DNA of 64,000 bases, taken from NCBI GenBank assembly GCA_905221605.1, contig CAJNDS010000140.1, positions 152,685 to 216,684 of the forward strand. The letters run 5' to 3'. Made by a program: the position numbers and the translations under genes. The stretch is from Symbiodinium natans. Taxonomy: Eukaryota > Sar > Dinophyceae > Suessiales > Symbiodiniaceae. Below the pieces are notes generated by a model. That model worked only from the letters and a program-made list of their open reading frames with translations. It ran no database searches and had not been told where the DNA came from. Positions within the stretch are counted from its first letter, which is position 1. Each line of letters starts with the position of its first letter. Below, piece after piece: positions 1-10,385 of this stretch.

Positions 1-7
1 GGCCACA

Positions 8-95
8 AGCCGCAAGGATCCGCAGGGAACCCAAGGAGAAACCTCGTCAAGAAACTTCCAAAACAGCTGAGGCGAAGGGATGGGGTAAGATATGG
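8..95 (+). repeat. Dispersed repeat, copy 1 of 2
   Basis: This stretch resembles 16662-16755: both carry 'aagccg', then 'caaggatcc', 'agggaa', 'ccaaaacagctga' and 'ggggtaag' in the same order with similar spacing. It is diverged with small indels, so it is an old dispersed repeat rather than a recent copy. Nothing coding is seen. Confidence 0.5.
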
Positions 96-849
96 CTAAG
101 ATATTGGCAACCTGCAGATGGTTTTTTCGCGAAATAGGATCCCGGTGTCCGGAGTCCCGACCCCGAGCTCGGGACATCAGGATTTCATCCATCTCCTCTG
201 CCGCCTTGCCCCCGCTGCAGCTGCACCCCCCCCCCCTGCGTTCTCGCGACGGGTCCGCCGAAAACTGAAAAAACATGTGACAAACCACTATACCTTGAGC
301 CACCCCAAAAGTTTGTCCATACCTGCCTTTGGACTCAGGATGGCTACGAGTATGTTTCCTCCAAAGTCCACTCTAAAAGCCCCCGGAAACTGTTGGAAAC
401 TGTAGAAACGCCCTGTACTTGCCAGTAGCTGTGGATCGGTCGAGTTTGCAGTTATGTGCTTTCCTTGGTGCTGTTCACAAGGACAATGTGCATTAAACAT
501 TCAACTGTAGGACGTGGCCAAGTAGCAGCTCCTATCAAAACTTACAAAACTTCTTGGTCGTTCTTGTGCTGCAAAGAAGAGAAAGGCATCCTCCTGAGCG
601 TGTGCTGCCATGGCTGTCATGGCTTAATGCGAAATCGCGGTGTCATGCCTTTCTTGTCAACCCCTAATAAGGCTCTTCAGAAAAATTATAGATTGAAAAG
701 GCAGGCACATGATCCCGTCGGGGCTCGTCTGGATGCCGGTCCCGGCTGTCTTATCATGGGGTTACACTCCGTCAAAAAAGCGGGCTGGTCAGCTGCTTCT
801 TACAAATGTGCGAGACCTTCCCGACCTAACCCCTCCTGTCCAGGGCCTC
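96..849. other. No recognisable gene
   Basis: Only short overlapping frames occur here, including part of a 172-codon plus-strand frame (456-974) that I do not recognise. There is a short C-run near 228. I see no conserved motif or RNA gene. Confidence 0.5.
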
Positions 850-957
850 ATGAATCCATCTCCCTATGCCGATCACTTGGGTCCATCTCCCGACGCCAAT
901 CAGGTGGATCCATCTCCGTACGCCGATCATGGGGACGCATCTCCCTGCGCCGATCAT
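850..957 (+). repeat. 27-bp minisatellite, 4 copies, in an open frame
   Basis: Four diverged copies of a 27-bp unit run head to tail. In the plus frame that is open over 709-1065 (118 codons) they read as 9-residue repeats: MNPSPYADH, LGPSPDANQ, VDPSPYADH, GDASPCADH. The core PSPYADH survives despite nucleotide change. The surrounding frame has no recognised domain, so this may be a repeat inside an exon or simply a minisatellite whose period is divisible by three. Confidence 0.6.
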
Positions 958-3357
958 TTCATGAGATTCTTTGAGTTAACCCTTGTGGCCAAAATGCCCT
1001 CGCCCTCCCCTTCGATATTCCAGGTAGGACACAAGCGCGCAAGATATGGAATGGTTGCGAAGTAGTATCGACAGGAATGCAGAGGCCCTATGCCCCAAAC
1101 AGCTATCAAGCCCCAAGATCCGACTCACTTTCGGAAGAAACATCCGCGAGCCCTGCAAGGCCACTTTTTCGAACGCGCGCTGCTCCGGTCGGCACGTAAC
1201 AAAAGTAACACGTGCCTAGCACGCAGGGTTCGGTCTGCCAAACAGTTTTGGCGCACATTTTAGTTGACCTTGCCATTCACGTCATTGCGGCTCGCTGCCG
1301 CATGGATGCACTGTGGAGCAGTGCTTGCCTTGCATGCACCAGTCATGCACCGCCCGCGCCCGCCAGCCTCACATGTGTTCTTTGCACATGCAGAGCAGCC
1401 AGACACGTGGGGGCAGAGCTCAGGCTGAAGTGCTCAGGCTGAGTCCTCTTGTCGCGCCGCATAGGTGAGGGGACGGCGAAGGAGGGAGCCTGACATGTGC
1501 CTCCATCTTTCACCCGATCTCGGGGATATCAGCGAAAGATGGTCATGCCCGCTGCGCCCACAACTCCGCAGCTCCGCAAAGCACGCAGTTCTGCACGCTC
1601 GCGGCGCGAGCTCCAGCACGAAACGACATCGAGAGGATGGAGGCGGGCGCGTGCCAGTGCGTGCAAGGGATGAAAGAAGGGAGGCCATCGCGCCCACGAC
1701 GGACATGGCTCGCACGGCAAAGAACTTCACGAGCTTTGTGCTTGCCTAGGTACAACTGCAGAGAGCCGTCCTCCGCAAGGCTCACAGCCACCCAGATCTC
1801 CCAGGCTCTGTCTCCTCGCTCTTTTGTGGCCTTCTTGGCCGCGATGAGACACAGCAGAGGTAGGGTGAACACGGGGCTCTGCAGGTGACTCCATGGATTC
1901 CTCCCTGCTGGACTTTCATGGGCATCACAGCTTGCAGGTCCTTTTGCCCGGGCTGCTTGCCTCGACCAGAAGGGAATCAAACCGAGCCGCCCCATCGGCC
2001 CCGAGTCTGCGTCCTGTGGCTGCCTGGAGCCCATCGTATGTGCTTGTACTCCTTGTCGCTACTTGTGAATTAGCTGCACTGATGCACATGCCTGGGTGCT
2101 CCCCTGCAGGAGCCAGTGGCCGTGACAACGGCCCGGCACCGTGCATCTGCAGCTGCTGGCATTCTTCTTTTGGCTGAAGCTTGACACAATCGAGGCGGCG
2201 ATACACAGAAGCGACGCCATCGAAGCACCGCCTGCGCGCTTGCGAGTTCTGTTCCTGGATTTACGGGCATTTCACAAGCTGGTCGCTCTGTGGGAAAGCT
2301 TCTCTGCACTCACCCATTGCCTACCGGGCCTACCGCCTCCTGCTGCGCAGGTGCTGCGCAAAGCCTGGTCGTGCAAACCTGATCAGCTTAATCGCCAATG
2401 CGTTTCTGCACCGACGTTTGCCAGCAGAAGCCGGCAGGAGGCGGCACAATGCTACAGCGAGGAGGCGAACGTCGCAGCATCAAGCAATGCGTCGGAACAC
2501 ATGACGCTCGCCGGCAGCGGGCAGTGGGATGACACTAGCTTGCACTTGAAGGTCTGTGCATCTGTGAAGTCAGCGGCGGAAGCTACGACAACCAGGCCGA
2601 CGTCAGAACAAGCACCCCTTCCCAACCTTCACGCCATGCCACTCCCTAGCTTTCCGAAAGGTAAGCACGCACAGGCTTTGAGCTTTAAGTTGCTTGCTCG
2701 TGAAAGCACTCATCACGCTCTTCACGCGCTTCCCTAGGTCCGCTGCTTCTTCACGCGCGGCAACTTGGGGCCGCTGCTCGTTGCCAACGACGAGCTGGCG
2801 TTCAGTGTCACGCACGCCTTAAGAAGGGCCCAAGGGTACCTCCTTCAAGCTTGAGTGTGTGGAAGGATGTGTGGAAGGACGAGGACACGAAGAACACGAA
2901 GAAGCAGAGAGCACATGGTTCGAGGCTTTGTCGCAGCACCGGCATCAGGCAGTCCGGACTGACTGACAGAGTACACGAAGCTACACCGTGCAATGACGAG
3001 GCCGGCGTCAAGCAAACTGGCGGGCAAAGTTACCTGTCCTGGACTGCCTGATTCAAGACTGTCTCGCGTCCGTCCAAAACCCAGAGGACAAAACGTTTGG
3101 GAAAGCCAAGTTCGGCCATGCTTTGAGGGGCCGTCTGGCTTTACGCCCCAGCCACGCGCAATGGTGCAGATCATGCTCTTCTTGCACTTGCCTATAGGTC
3201 CGCTTCCTGCTCGATTCGAGGGGTTGGCCAAGCAACAGCATAGACATCGGCGGATCTAACGATCACCGGCAGGATGCGCAATGCTACACTGAGGCAGCCG
3301 ACGTCAAGCAAAGTGCCAAGAAATGCAACTTGTGCTGGACTGGACGGCTGAACACCT
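958..3357. other. No recognisable gene
   Basis: GC-rich sequence with many short frames on both strands, the longest being 198 codons on plus at 2141-2737 and 163 codons on minus at 1543-2034. None shows a family motif, and their compositions look like chance translation of GC-rich DNA. A short GAAGGA/GAAGA-rich run lies near 2860-2910. Confidence 0.5.
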
Positions 3358-3645
3358 TTGCAGCTGCAACAGCTCGTCTTTCCAAGAGACGTCACAGAAT
3401 ACGTCGAGCGGTATTCCGAAATCTGTTCTCGCCTCACACATCCATGCTTCGAGGCTGCTCTGACCCTCATGCCGCACATGCCGTCAGTGCCTGAAAAAGC
3501 GCTCTTGCAAGCACAGCTCTGCGTGCTTCCGAAAAGTTCGGAAGAGGTGGTGCTTCAGCTTCAATGGAATGCGAGGGCCATGTGGGAGCAGCGGGAAAAG
3601 CTGCGGAAAGCGACAGGCCCGACAAGCTGTCAGCAGTTTTCGTGA
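3358..3645 (+). CDS. Unrecognised open frame, possible exon
   Basis: This 95-codon plus frame has a more protein-like composition than its neighbours: mixed charged and hydrophobic residues (for example 'DVTEYVERYSEICSRL' and 'ARAMWEQREKLRK') and a probable helical C-terminal half. I recognise no family. A polypyrimidine/AG-like stretch (tttgcagctgcaacag) sits at its 5' edge, so it could be an internal exon whose real start lies upstream. No neighbouring exon could be identified. It may equally be a chance frame. Confidence 0.2.
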   Translation: MQLQQLVFPRDVTEYVERYSEICSRLTHPCFEAALTLMPHMPSVPEKALLQAQLCVLPKSSEEVVLQLQWNARAMWEQREKLRKATGPTSCQQFS

Positions 3646-5758
3646 AGCCACTTGTAGGCGCGGATGTTCTACAGCCTTAGGGCAGTCTTATAGGGCCTTG
3701 CAATATTTTTGCAAACTGGCTGAAGTCGGAAGTTCGGAAGCATTGCTCCTGCCCGCTTCCTCCTGCCGCTCCGTGTGAGATTGCAGTGGATGCCGGTGCT
3801 GCATTGAACGGGCTATATAGAGGCCCAGGTCATGCAAACTACCAAGCACTGCATCATGTCCCGCAATGGGTGACGCAGCTTGAGAAGCTGGCAACGCACA
3901 GCTGCCCACGGCACCCCACGGCACACGGCAACGAGAAGCTATCGGGGAAACCTTGCCGTAGAGGCCCCCCAGAAACCTGACCAAAACCTGTCCCCAAACC
4001 AGCACACAGCCCCGCGCTTTTGCGGGACGTAGCTGTAGCAGGGTTTGGGCTGGGCATCGGGTGGCCATGGTGGCACGCGGAAGCGCGGAAGATGCGGAAG
4101 CACACGAAAGTCTTCAACATCTTCAACTTCAAGGCCCGAGCTCGCGAGAAGCTGGCAGTCTACGCGGCAGGGCCCACAGCCGACATAGCCGACATGCTCG
4201 ACGAGTGCGACGAGCACGACGAGTGCGACAAGAGCCGAATGGCAGGGTTCACAGCAGGCCGGAGACAAGCAGACTCGGCCGAGCCGAGTTGGCCCGCTGC
4301 AAGGCTAAACCACGCTCCCTTCAAAGCGGCTCTGAGTGCCGGATAAACCGCCACCCGCACGCCACGCGTCGGAGGGCCACCTTGTCAGCAGACATCAGCG
4401 GACAGGAGCGTGGAGGAGCTGAGAGTCTTCTAAACCCTCACAATCAGGGACAGCTCGTCCCCGACTTTTCCGGGCAGCGTGGGGAGTTGAGCAGGCAGGC
4501 AGCTGCTGGGATTGCACCGCACAGACGCTCAGCATGCGGAGCCTCCCAGCTCTTCTGGGTTCTTCTCTGGGCCTGGATCGTACACGGCACCCCGAAACAC
4601 GAAATGTCATGAAAGGCAAGTTGTCGTTGTCGTTGTGGACGCCGCAAAGTAGTCAAGGTTCGACTACCTGTAGCGTGATGACAGCGGCACTTCGTGCCGG
4701 CGCCTCTGTTGGCACACATCACATGTAGTGCTGTCTGATTCGACACATCCGTCGAACGTCAGCCTATCGAACGGCACGGTTCTTGTGTGGCCGCTGGCGA
4801 GGTACTCCTAGAGGAGAGCACAAGGTCCAGCTCCAAGCGGGCAATGTTTACACGCTACTTCGCGGCTCAACTCTCAGGTACCTGTGTCTGAGGAACATAG
4901 ACAAGAATAGAGCAGATGACATGTGCATGCCGGCTCAGTGCCGCTAAGCTCTGTGTCCTGCACTGACGCTGCGCACTTCCGACCGTCGGAGTCCCAGGTG
5001 GCGCTTGGGCCGAACAGCCAGGCCGTGCAGTGCCCCGAACCGGGCATCGCCCCATCATGCAGCCCTGCCGCAAGCATCTTGAAACGACGCCAACACTTTC
5101 TAGCCATGATCCTGACAGGAGACAGGTACCCGGAGCATGCGAGTCGTCTCACTCGCCGTGCTAGCGTTCTGGACCCCCTTCCATCATGCCGCGAGACCAC
5201 TCTGAGAAGCCGATGAGGCAGACGGGGCACAAGCATTCTACAAGCATGTTTTCGAGAGCAAGCACAAGAGTTCTATCTTATGTCCGCATATTCTGGCCCT
5301 CCCTCTTTAGCAAGCGCAGTATGCAGCACGAGACTGTCTTGCTCCGCGTAGCAACAAACACAAGACGGGCTCTCACAGCAAGCGGTTTCCCGTTCTCGTT
5401 GTCGGGAAGCAACCAGACGCATGGATCGCCGGACCTGGCCCCCATCGCCATCGTTGTTCGCCACTTCTCTGCCCGCTTGGTTTCTGGAGGTGCGTCGTCG
5501 ACCAAGCTGCTGGTAAAGCTCGTCCGTGTCGTGGCAGGCAGCTGCGACTATGGCCGAACATGCACGGCCCCGCCGCCGCATCAAAGCACATCCACGGATG
5601 CCAACCGATGGCAACTTCCACCTGGTCAGCAAGCGCGTCCGCTTGAGCGCCGACGACAAGCGGCATGCAGCACATGTCGTATCGGCTGGGAGCGCGACAA
5701 CGCAAGGGTTGCCCAGCTTGGTTGAACACTAGCACAAGCTTCTTCAAACGCAGGCCGC
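3646..5758. other. No recognisable gene; short Asp/Glu-codon run
   Basis: GC-rich sequence with overlapping short frames (183 codons plus at 4061-4612, 179 codons plus at 5186-5725, 157 codons minus at 5373-5846), none with a recognisable domain. A run of gac/gag/tgc triplets at about 4180-4230 reads as an acidic stretch 'ADMLDECDEHDECD' in one plus frame and looks like local triplet slippage. Confidence 0.45.
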
Positions 5759-5772
5759 TCCGCGGCTTGGAC

Positions 5773-5931
5773 ATGTCCTTTATTTCTTGGCTTTGGGACA
5801 TCATCATGGCGGCCTTTTGTGATGTAGCAGGCGCCTCAAAAGGCAAAACACTTCTCGGACGATGGGCAGCTGCAATAAGGAGGGGAGATGATCAAGGCAG
5901 CGGCCACTTAGCAGTGGGTGCTGCAATTTAG
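5773..5931 (+). CDS. Small open frame, copy 1 of tandem pair
   Basis: The 52-codon frame starts at the ATG shared with copy 2 and begins MSFISWLWDIIMAAF, which could form an amphipathic helix. It is followed by 'AGASKGKT', which fits the loose P-loop pattern [AG]x4GK[ST]. A start like this occurs in small GTPases of the Sar1/Arf type, but none of the other GTPase motifs is present, so that resemblance is weak. Comparison with copy 2 shows mostly amino-acid-changing differences (about nine versus one silent), which argues against selection on the protein. It is probably a decayed exon or a chance frame. Confidence 0.2.
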   Translation: MSFISWLWDIIMAAFCDVAGASKGKTLLGRWAAAIRRGDDQGSGHLAVGAAI

Positions 5932-6054
5932 GGAAGCGTTTAGGGAAGCGGTATGGGCGGGAGGGGTTATGCGGCATGACCGACCGACCCCCTTGCCTTG
6001 GGGTGAGAGTGTAAAGTACAACTTTGTTCTGTCTTGGTCCGCGGCTTGGACAAC

Positions 6055-6228
6055 ATGTCCCTAATTTCGTGGCTTTGGGGCATCATCGTGGCGGCCTTTC
6101 GTGATATAGCAGACGCCTCAAAAGGCAAAACACTTCTCGGACGATGGGCAGCTGCAATAGGGGGGGGAGATGATCAAGGCAGCGGCCACTTAGCAGGAGC
6201 GGCCGGCCAAGTGGGTGCTGCAATGTAG
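6055..6228 (+). CDS. Small open frame, copy 2 of tandem pair
   Basis: This is the 57-codon counterpart of the frame at 5773-5931. It begins MSLISWLWGIIVAAF, keeps 'ADASKGKTLLGRW', and has an extra five codons (GAAGQ) before the shared end 'VGAA'. The in-frame indel keeps the frame open, but most substitutions between the copies change the residue. No family can be assigned. Confidence 0.2.
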   Translation: MSLISWLWGIIVAAFRDIADASKGKTLLGRWAAAIGGGDDQGSGHLAGAAGQVGAAM

Positions 6229-6323
6229 GGGAGCGGTATTGGTGGGAGGGGTTATGCGGCATGACCGACCGACCCCCTTGCCTTGGGGTGCGAGTGTAAA
6301 GTGCAACTTTGTTCTGTCTTGGT

Positions 6324-6769
6324 TTTTCACAAATTGGTTTGGCTGTTGCTGTCATGGGGCAGGTGGGTTAGCATGTTACGTTGCGCCGTAGTTTTTAGAT
6401 GTTGTTGGCAGGCTCTTCGAGTGCACACCAGGGGCCGCGATGGTCGCCGGCTACAGCGGAAACCCCCCCAATACCCCAAGACATGGAAGTACCGTGACAC
6501 GGGCCCCTTGCTCAACCTACTGACACAAGGACCTTGGTCAAACAGGCCTCCAAGTCCCCGCCTCCCGAAACGCACAAGGCCCCGAACGCTGATGCTTAAC
6601 GACGGCCTCACCGGACCCTGCCCAACAAGTTGGCAGGACTGTTTGAGACTGGAAACGGTGTACCGATCCAGCATGAAACCGGTGGCAAGTGCAGCAGGCC
6701 GACAAGGTTACGAAATTTGAGCTCAGGATGACTTGGTCAGAAGCACAGAAGGCACAGACAGCACAGGAG
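6324..6769. other. No recognisable gene
   Basis: Spacer between two duplicated regions. A 145-codon plus frame (6283-6720) and a 115-codon minus frame (6327-6674) overlap each other antisense, and neither has a recognisable motif. Confidence 0.45.
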
Positions 6770-7660
6770 CACCCCAGCCTCGCGAAGGCGCATAGAGGCT
6801 TTCCACACCTGGACGAACCCAGAAAAAAGGCACGCCCCGGCGAAACCCCCGAGCACGATGGCCGGCTGGCCCCAGGCTGCATCCGCTGCCCTCGGCACAA
6901 GCGAAGCGGGGCACGGGCCCTTCTTTTGCAACGAGCTCGGGCTATTTGGCAAAAGAGTGTGGGTGGAAGTCGTGCAACACGTCGTGCGAAAGGTATCACA
7001 CTATGTCTGGCAGGAATCGATGCGGTGCCATCCTTGAGGTGAGATGCCTTGCACGGCCAGACAAACCCAGCAAAAAAGACGTGCACCAGTCGGACCGCCG
7101 AGCCTCAGATCCTCTACCACGTTTCCTGTGGGAGGTCGCGTACCACCGCCGGCTGGCACCAGGCTGCATCCGCTGCCCTCGGCGTAAGCGAAGTCGGGCA
7201 CCCGTCTTTTTGCAACGAGCTTGGGAAACTTGGTGAAAGAGTGTCGGTGGAAGTCGTGCAACACGTGAAAAAAGAATCGCACTATGTCGGGCAAGAATCG
7301 ACGCTACTCGGTCCCGCAATGAATAGTAGATTGAGATCTCACAAACTCCAGTCGAGCTGCGTTGGCCCAATCCGGCACGGCACAGATCATCGAACGCGAT
7401 AAGCGACTGTGAGAGGCCTTGCACACCCCACCCGGACTAAAGCTAGACCAAGGGCGCGCGCCAGCGAAACCCCGGAGTCTCAGATCCTCCCGCACCTCCG
7501 AGCGGGACATGCATGACGGCCGCCTGCCTCGAGGCCCTGAGAACGAGTGCAGAAGTGAAGCTCGGTATTTGGTCCCTTGGCACGAACTCGGGGAAAGTGC
7601 TGCTCGCATTGACTCTGTGTGGCTCCGGATTTTTGGGGAGCAGGCAGACAAGACACTAGC
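6770..7660 (-). repeat. Degenerate direct repeat, three copies
   Basis: Three diverged units lie at about 6770-7030, 7031-7404 and 7405-7660. Shared landmarks are 'ggctgcatccgctgccctcgg', 'ttttgcaacgagct' and 'ggtggaagtcgtgcaacacgt' in the first two, and 'cagatcctc' with 'gaggccttgcac' in the last two. On the minus strand the translated units share 'YAEGSGCSL' / 'CAEGSGCSL' and 'EDLRLGG' / 'EDLRLRG', so the minus strand may be the ancestral coding sense. Frames are interrupted. No family is recognised. Confidence 0.6.
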
Positions 7661-7680
7661 AGCCTGACTTGACGGAAGAG

Positions 7681-7761
7681 CGCAACATGCGCAACACGCG
7701 CAACACGGGCAACACGGGCAACACGGGCAACACGGGCAACACGGGCAACACGGGCAACTCC
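7681..7761. repeat. 9-bp minisatellite, 9 copies
   Basis: Nine head-to-tail 9-mers, mostly ggcaacacg, with cgcaacatg and cgcaacacg variants at the left edge and ggcaactcc at the right. On plus this reads NTG repeats. On minus it reads either VAR repeats or a Cys/Pro-rich CCP run. The near-perfect centre suggests recent slippage. Confidence 0.95.
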
Positions 7762-7781
7762 CCGAACATGTGTCACACGCA

Positions 7782-8597
7782 TCACACACCTTTGGCTGTC
7801 GAAGTGCGGGGACCTGCAAAAGACCTGCACCCACGCTTGCCCAAACAACATGCGCCTTTGAAAGTTGGCTCACTGTGTTTGGAAACCGAAAAACATCCCA
7901 GGCAAGTATGCGACCTGGTTCCATGCTGGCACAATCTGCGGTCTGGAAGCCACAATGGAGCGTTTGGCTTCATGAGATCCGAGCAGTGGCCAAAATATTC
8001 TTGAAGGTCGTGCAGCCTCCGAGAACACCCCAACCCGCTGAACTCTGAATCACATGATGGCGGTGCCTCGTTAGGGGTGCCTTCGAAGATATACGAGCTC
8101 CCGTGCTTATGTGGCCGGTACTCTGAATGCATAAACGCATTTCCGCAATGTCTCACACACACTAATAACCGATCTGACCTGGCTGCTTCAGTACAAATTC
8201 TCGAACCCACAAGCACAGCGCTGTTTCTCATGACGGTTTGAGGTCTGCAAGCCACAATGGAGCGTTTGTTTGGCTTCATGAGACCCAAGCAGTGGCCAAA
8301 ATAGTCTCGAAGGTCGTGGAGCCTCTGAGACCACCCCAACCCTCTGAACTCTGAATCACATGATGCCGGTGCCTCTTTAAGGGTGCCTTCCAGACTACAC
8401 GAGCTCCCGTGCTTACGTGGCCGGTACTCTGAATGCATAAACGCATTTCCGCAGTGTCTCACGCACGCTAACAATCGATCTAACATGGCTGCTTCAGTAC
8501 AAAATCTCAAACCAACAAGCACAGTGCTGTTCCTCAAGACGGGTTGACATGAAACGAAGATGGCCGAAAATGAGGCCAGAGAGATACAATCTCTCAT
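7782..8597 (-). CDS. Repeat-encoded open frame, 271 codons
   Basis: A single minus frame stays open across both 302-bp copies and beyond. Each copy encodes a module with 'CTEAA', 'DRLLACV' or 'DRLLVCV' and 'RHCGNAFMHSEYRP', followed by 'HGSS' and a Cys/Phe-containing tail 'DYFGHC' or 'EYFGHC'. The dispersed third copy (10175-10360, minus) keeps the same frame and the motif 'RHCGNAF'. Several differences in the motif region fall at third codon positions. I know no family with this module. It could be a gene fragment spread by duplication, or a non-coding repeat that happens to be open. The ATG chosen is only the first one in the frame. Confidence 0.3.
   Translation of the reverse strand: MRDCISLASFSAIFVSCQPVLRNSTVLVGLRFCTEAAMLDRLLACVRHCGNAFMHSEYRPRKHGSSCSLEGTLKEAPASCDSEFRGLGWSQRLHDLRDYFGHCLGLMKPNKRSIVACRPQTVMRNSAVLVGSRICTEAARSDRLLVCVRHCGNAFMHSEYRPHKHGSSYIFEGTPNEAPPSCDSEFSGLGCSRRLHDLQEYFGHCSDLMKPNAPLWLPDRRLCQHGTRSHTCLGCFSVSKHSEPTFKGACCLGKRGCRSFAGPRTSTAKGV
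7941..8550 (-). repeat. 302-bp direct repeat, two tandem copies
   Basis: Copy 1 is 7941-8242 and copy 2 is 8243 to about 8550. They share nearly all sequence, for example 'gtggccggtactctgaatgc' and 'ctgaactctgaatcacatga'. Copy 2 has an extra 'tttg' and a few substitutions. A third, diverged and partial copy sits 1.7 kb away at 10185-10385. The minus strand is open through both copies. Confidence 0.9.
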
Positions 8598-10184
8598 CCT
8601 GCTGATCTGGAGCCAGACGCACTACCGCCGTGGCATGGTTCCCGGCAGACGGTTGCAGGCAGGGTGTGCATTTTTAAAAGAAGGCATATACAAGCCACAC
8701 GAAAGAGATAATCACACGCAAGAGACGCAACAGGCATCACGCCTCTCGGTTTGGCATGGGCCCGCAGTTTTTGAAGAGGGGGCCGTCAGTTCATGCTAAA
8801 AGCCTGCCGCACGTATTATTCTTGCGACGCTCAAAGAATTTTCTAGTGGACCCCGTCAAACAGTGGTAAGATCCTGAGTTTGCAGTCGCAACTTGGCTTG
8901 ATAGCCAGCCCTCCAGCAAAAGAGCGTCCCACATCATCGATGTTGAACCTCCCCGTCTTGTGCTAGAATTGTGTGCGGCATGTCTGTTTTCAGCTTGGTG
9001 GTCAAGGCCAATGCTCAGTGCGGTGACCTGGCCCACCGACCAAACAGCATCGCGAAGCCAGCCGACTCGGAAAGCTGCGCCAAGCTAAGCAAGCAAGCTG
9101 ACATGGGCCTCCACAGGAACGGGGTGTTGGCCTCATCATGCCCCATCCACCAAGCGAGCCTTCACTTAGAGCAGGGGTAGCTGATTTCACGCTCCGACAG
9201 CGGATGAGCCTGATGCCGCTTCACCGAAGGCTGCAGGAGCTGGGCCGTGCTACTGAACACGACAGCAAGCGCCAGCACAGGACAGCATCTGATCGCACCC
9301 CATCTCGGAGCACGCACGCGTGTTGGCCCGACAGGAGAGGGCCACGAACTCACAGGGCCCAGCAGATTCTCACACGTGACAAGCCAAAGGCCTCTGAGAC
9401 CGAATTGGGCAGCTCCTGCACGCGCTCAGTCACAGATAGGCCGCGCACCAGGAACCTGGGCGGTGCTGGACGCGAGGTCAAGGACCTGCGAACTGTGGCG
9501 GGCCAGCAGCCGACGGCACTGCAGCACCTGACGTGGCACTGCCTGCATGCGTCGGCCAACCTGACGCTGCCAGGCTGACGAGGCAGCCAAGGCGACAACA
9601 ACGAGAGGCATCCCAACCCAGTTCAACAACATTGGAGTCATTGGAGTTGTAGCGCAAACCCGTTTGGAGGATTGATCGTCAAAGGGATCCACGAAGGCAG
9701 GGTGTCGGAAGCCTCAGGAGCTGCAGACTCTTCGTACTTGCTGGGCACTGTCAGTGGCGCGACATGCTGAAGCCATGACGCGCACTGCGCGAAACCTCCT
9801 GACAAGGCAGCTGAAACTGCTCCGCACCTGAAGAAGATCCACTAGAATGCTCATCTTATCCCACACAGAACACATGATTTGACTGCGGGGCTTCAATAGT
9901 GCTGAGCCGTCTGAAGTCTCGCGATGTAGCCTGGGTCTCTTATCGGACGCGGCCTCGACAACTCGAGAGAACCCTGGCAAAAAAGGTCAAAAGAATTCAC
10001 GCTTCGTGTGTCAAGACACACGAGGGAGTCTGCGGGAGGGATGGGCGGGAGAAGCATTGGAGCACTGGCCTTGAGCAGATTTCCGGAAGAGACGCATGCC
10101 AAAGAATCACGTATGCACCATTCCCTGCCACTCCAAAACATACATACAAATCAGGTGAGGGAAGGATCTGGCAGCTAGTGACTT
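8598..10184. other. No recognisable gene
   Basis: Short overlapping frames only, the longest being 146 codons plus at 9138-9578. No repeat, RNA gene or family motif was seen by eye. Confidence 0.45.
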
Positions 10185-10385
10185 GAGGCCTCCTGCCTGG
10201 GGCAACCTTTAGGCATGTCAGCCTTCGATACTACTGAGCTCCCCTGCTGACGTGAATGCACAAATGCGTTTCCGCAATGTCTGACACCCGCAAACAGCCG
10301 ATCTGACCTGGCTGCTTCAGTACCAGTATTCCAACAAACAAGCACAGCACTGTTCTTCAATACCGGTTGGCATAAAGCAATGAGA
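10185..10385 (-). repeat. Third, partial copy of the 302-bp repeat
   Basis: Matches the 3' half of the 7941-8550 units: 'aatgcacaaatgcgtttccg', 'ctggctgcttcagta' and 'acaagcacagc' occur in the same order. It is diverged, with a shortened middle. The minus frame (10175-10360, 61 codons) retains 'VRHCGNAFVHS'. Confidence 0.75.

Larger units (their letters stand above)
5759..6323 (+). repeat. Tandem direct duplication, about 280 bp x 2
   Basis: Copy 1 (about 5759-6038) and copy 2 (about 6039-6323) share 'ccgcggcttggac' at the start and 'gcatgaccgaccgaccccct' through 'tttgttctgtcttggt' at the end. A core of about 50 nt (cctcaaaaggcaaaacac... to gcagctgcaata) is identical. Copy 2 carries a 15-nt in-frame insertion relative to copy 1. 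Both copies contain a small open frame, listed separately. Confidence 0.85.

Noticed and set aside
2163-2180. 'ttttggctgaagc' as a relict spliced leader marking a retroposed mRNA
   Set aside because: Only the 3' half matches, with a mismatch, and no poly(A) or recognisable coding sequence follows.
5929-5953. tttagggaagcg twice as telomeric repeat
   Set aside because: The two TTTAGGG are separated by aagcg and belong to a 12-bp duplication, absent from the second copy of the surrounding repeat.
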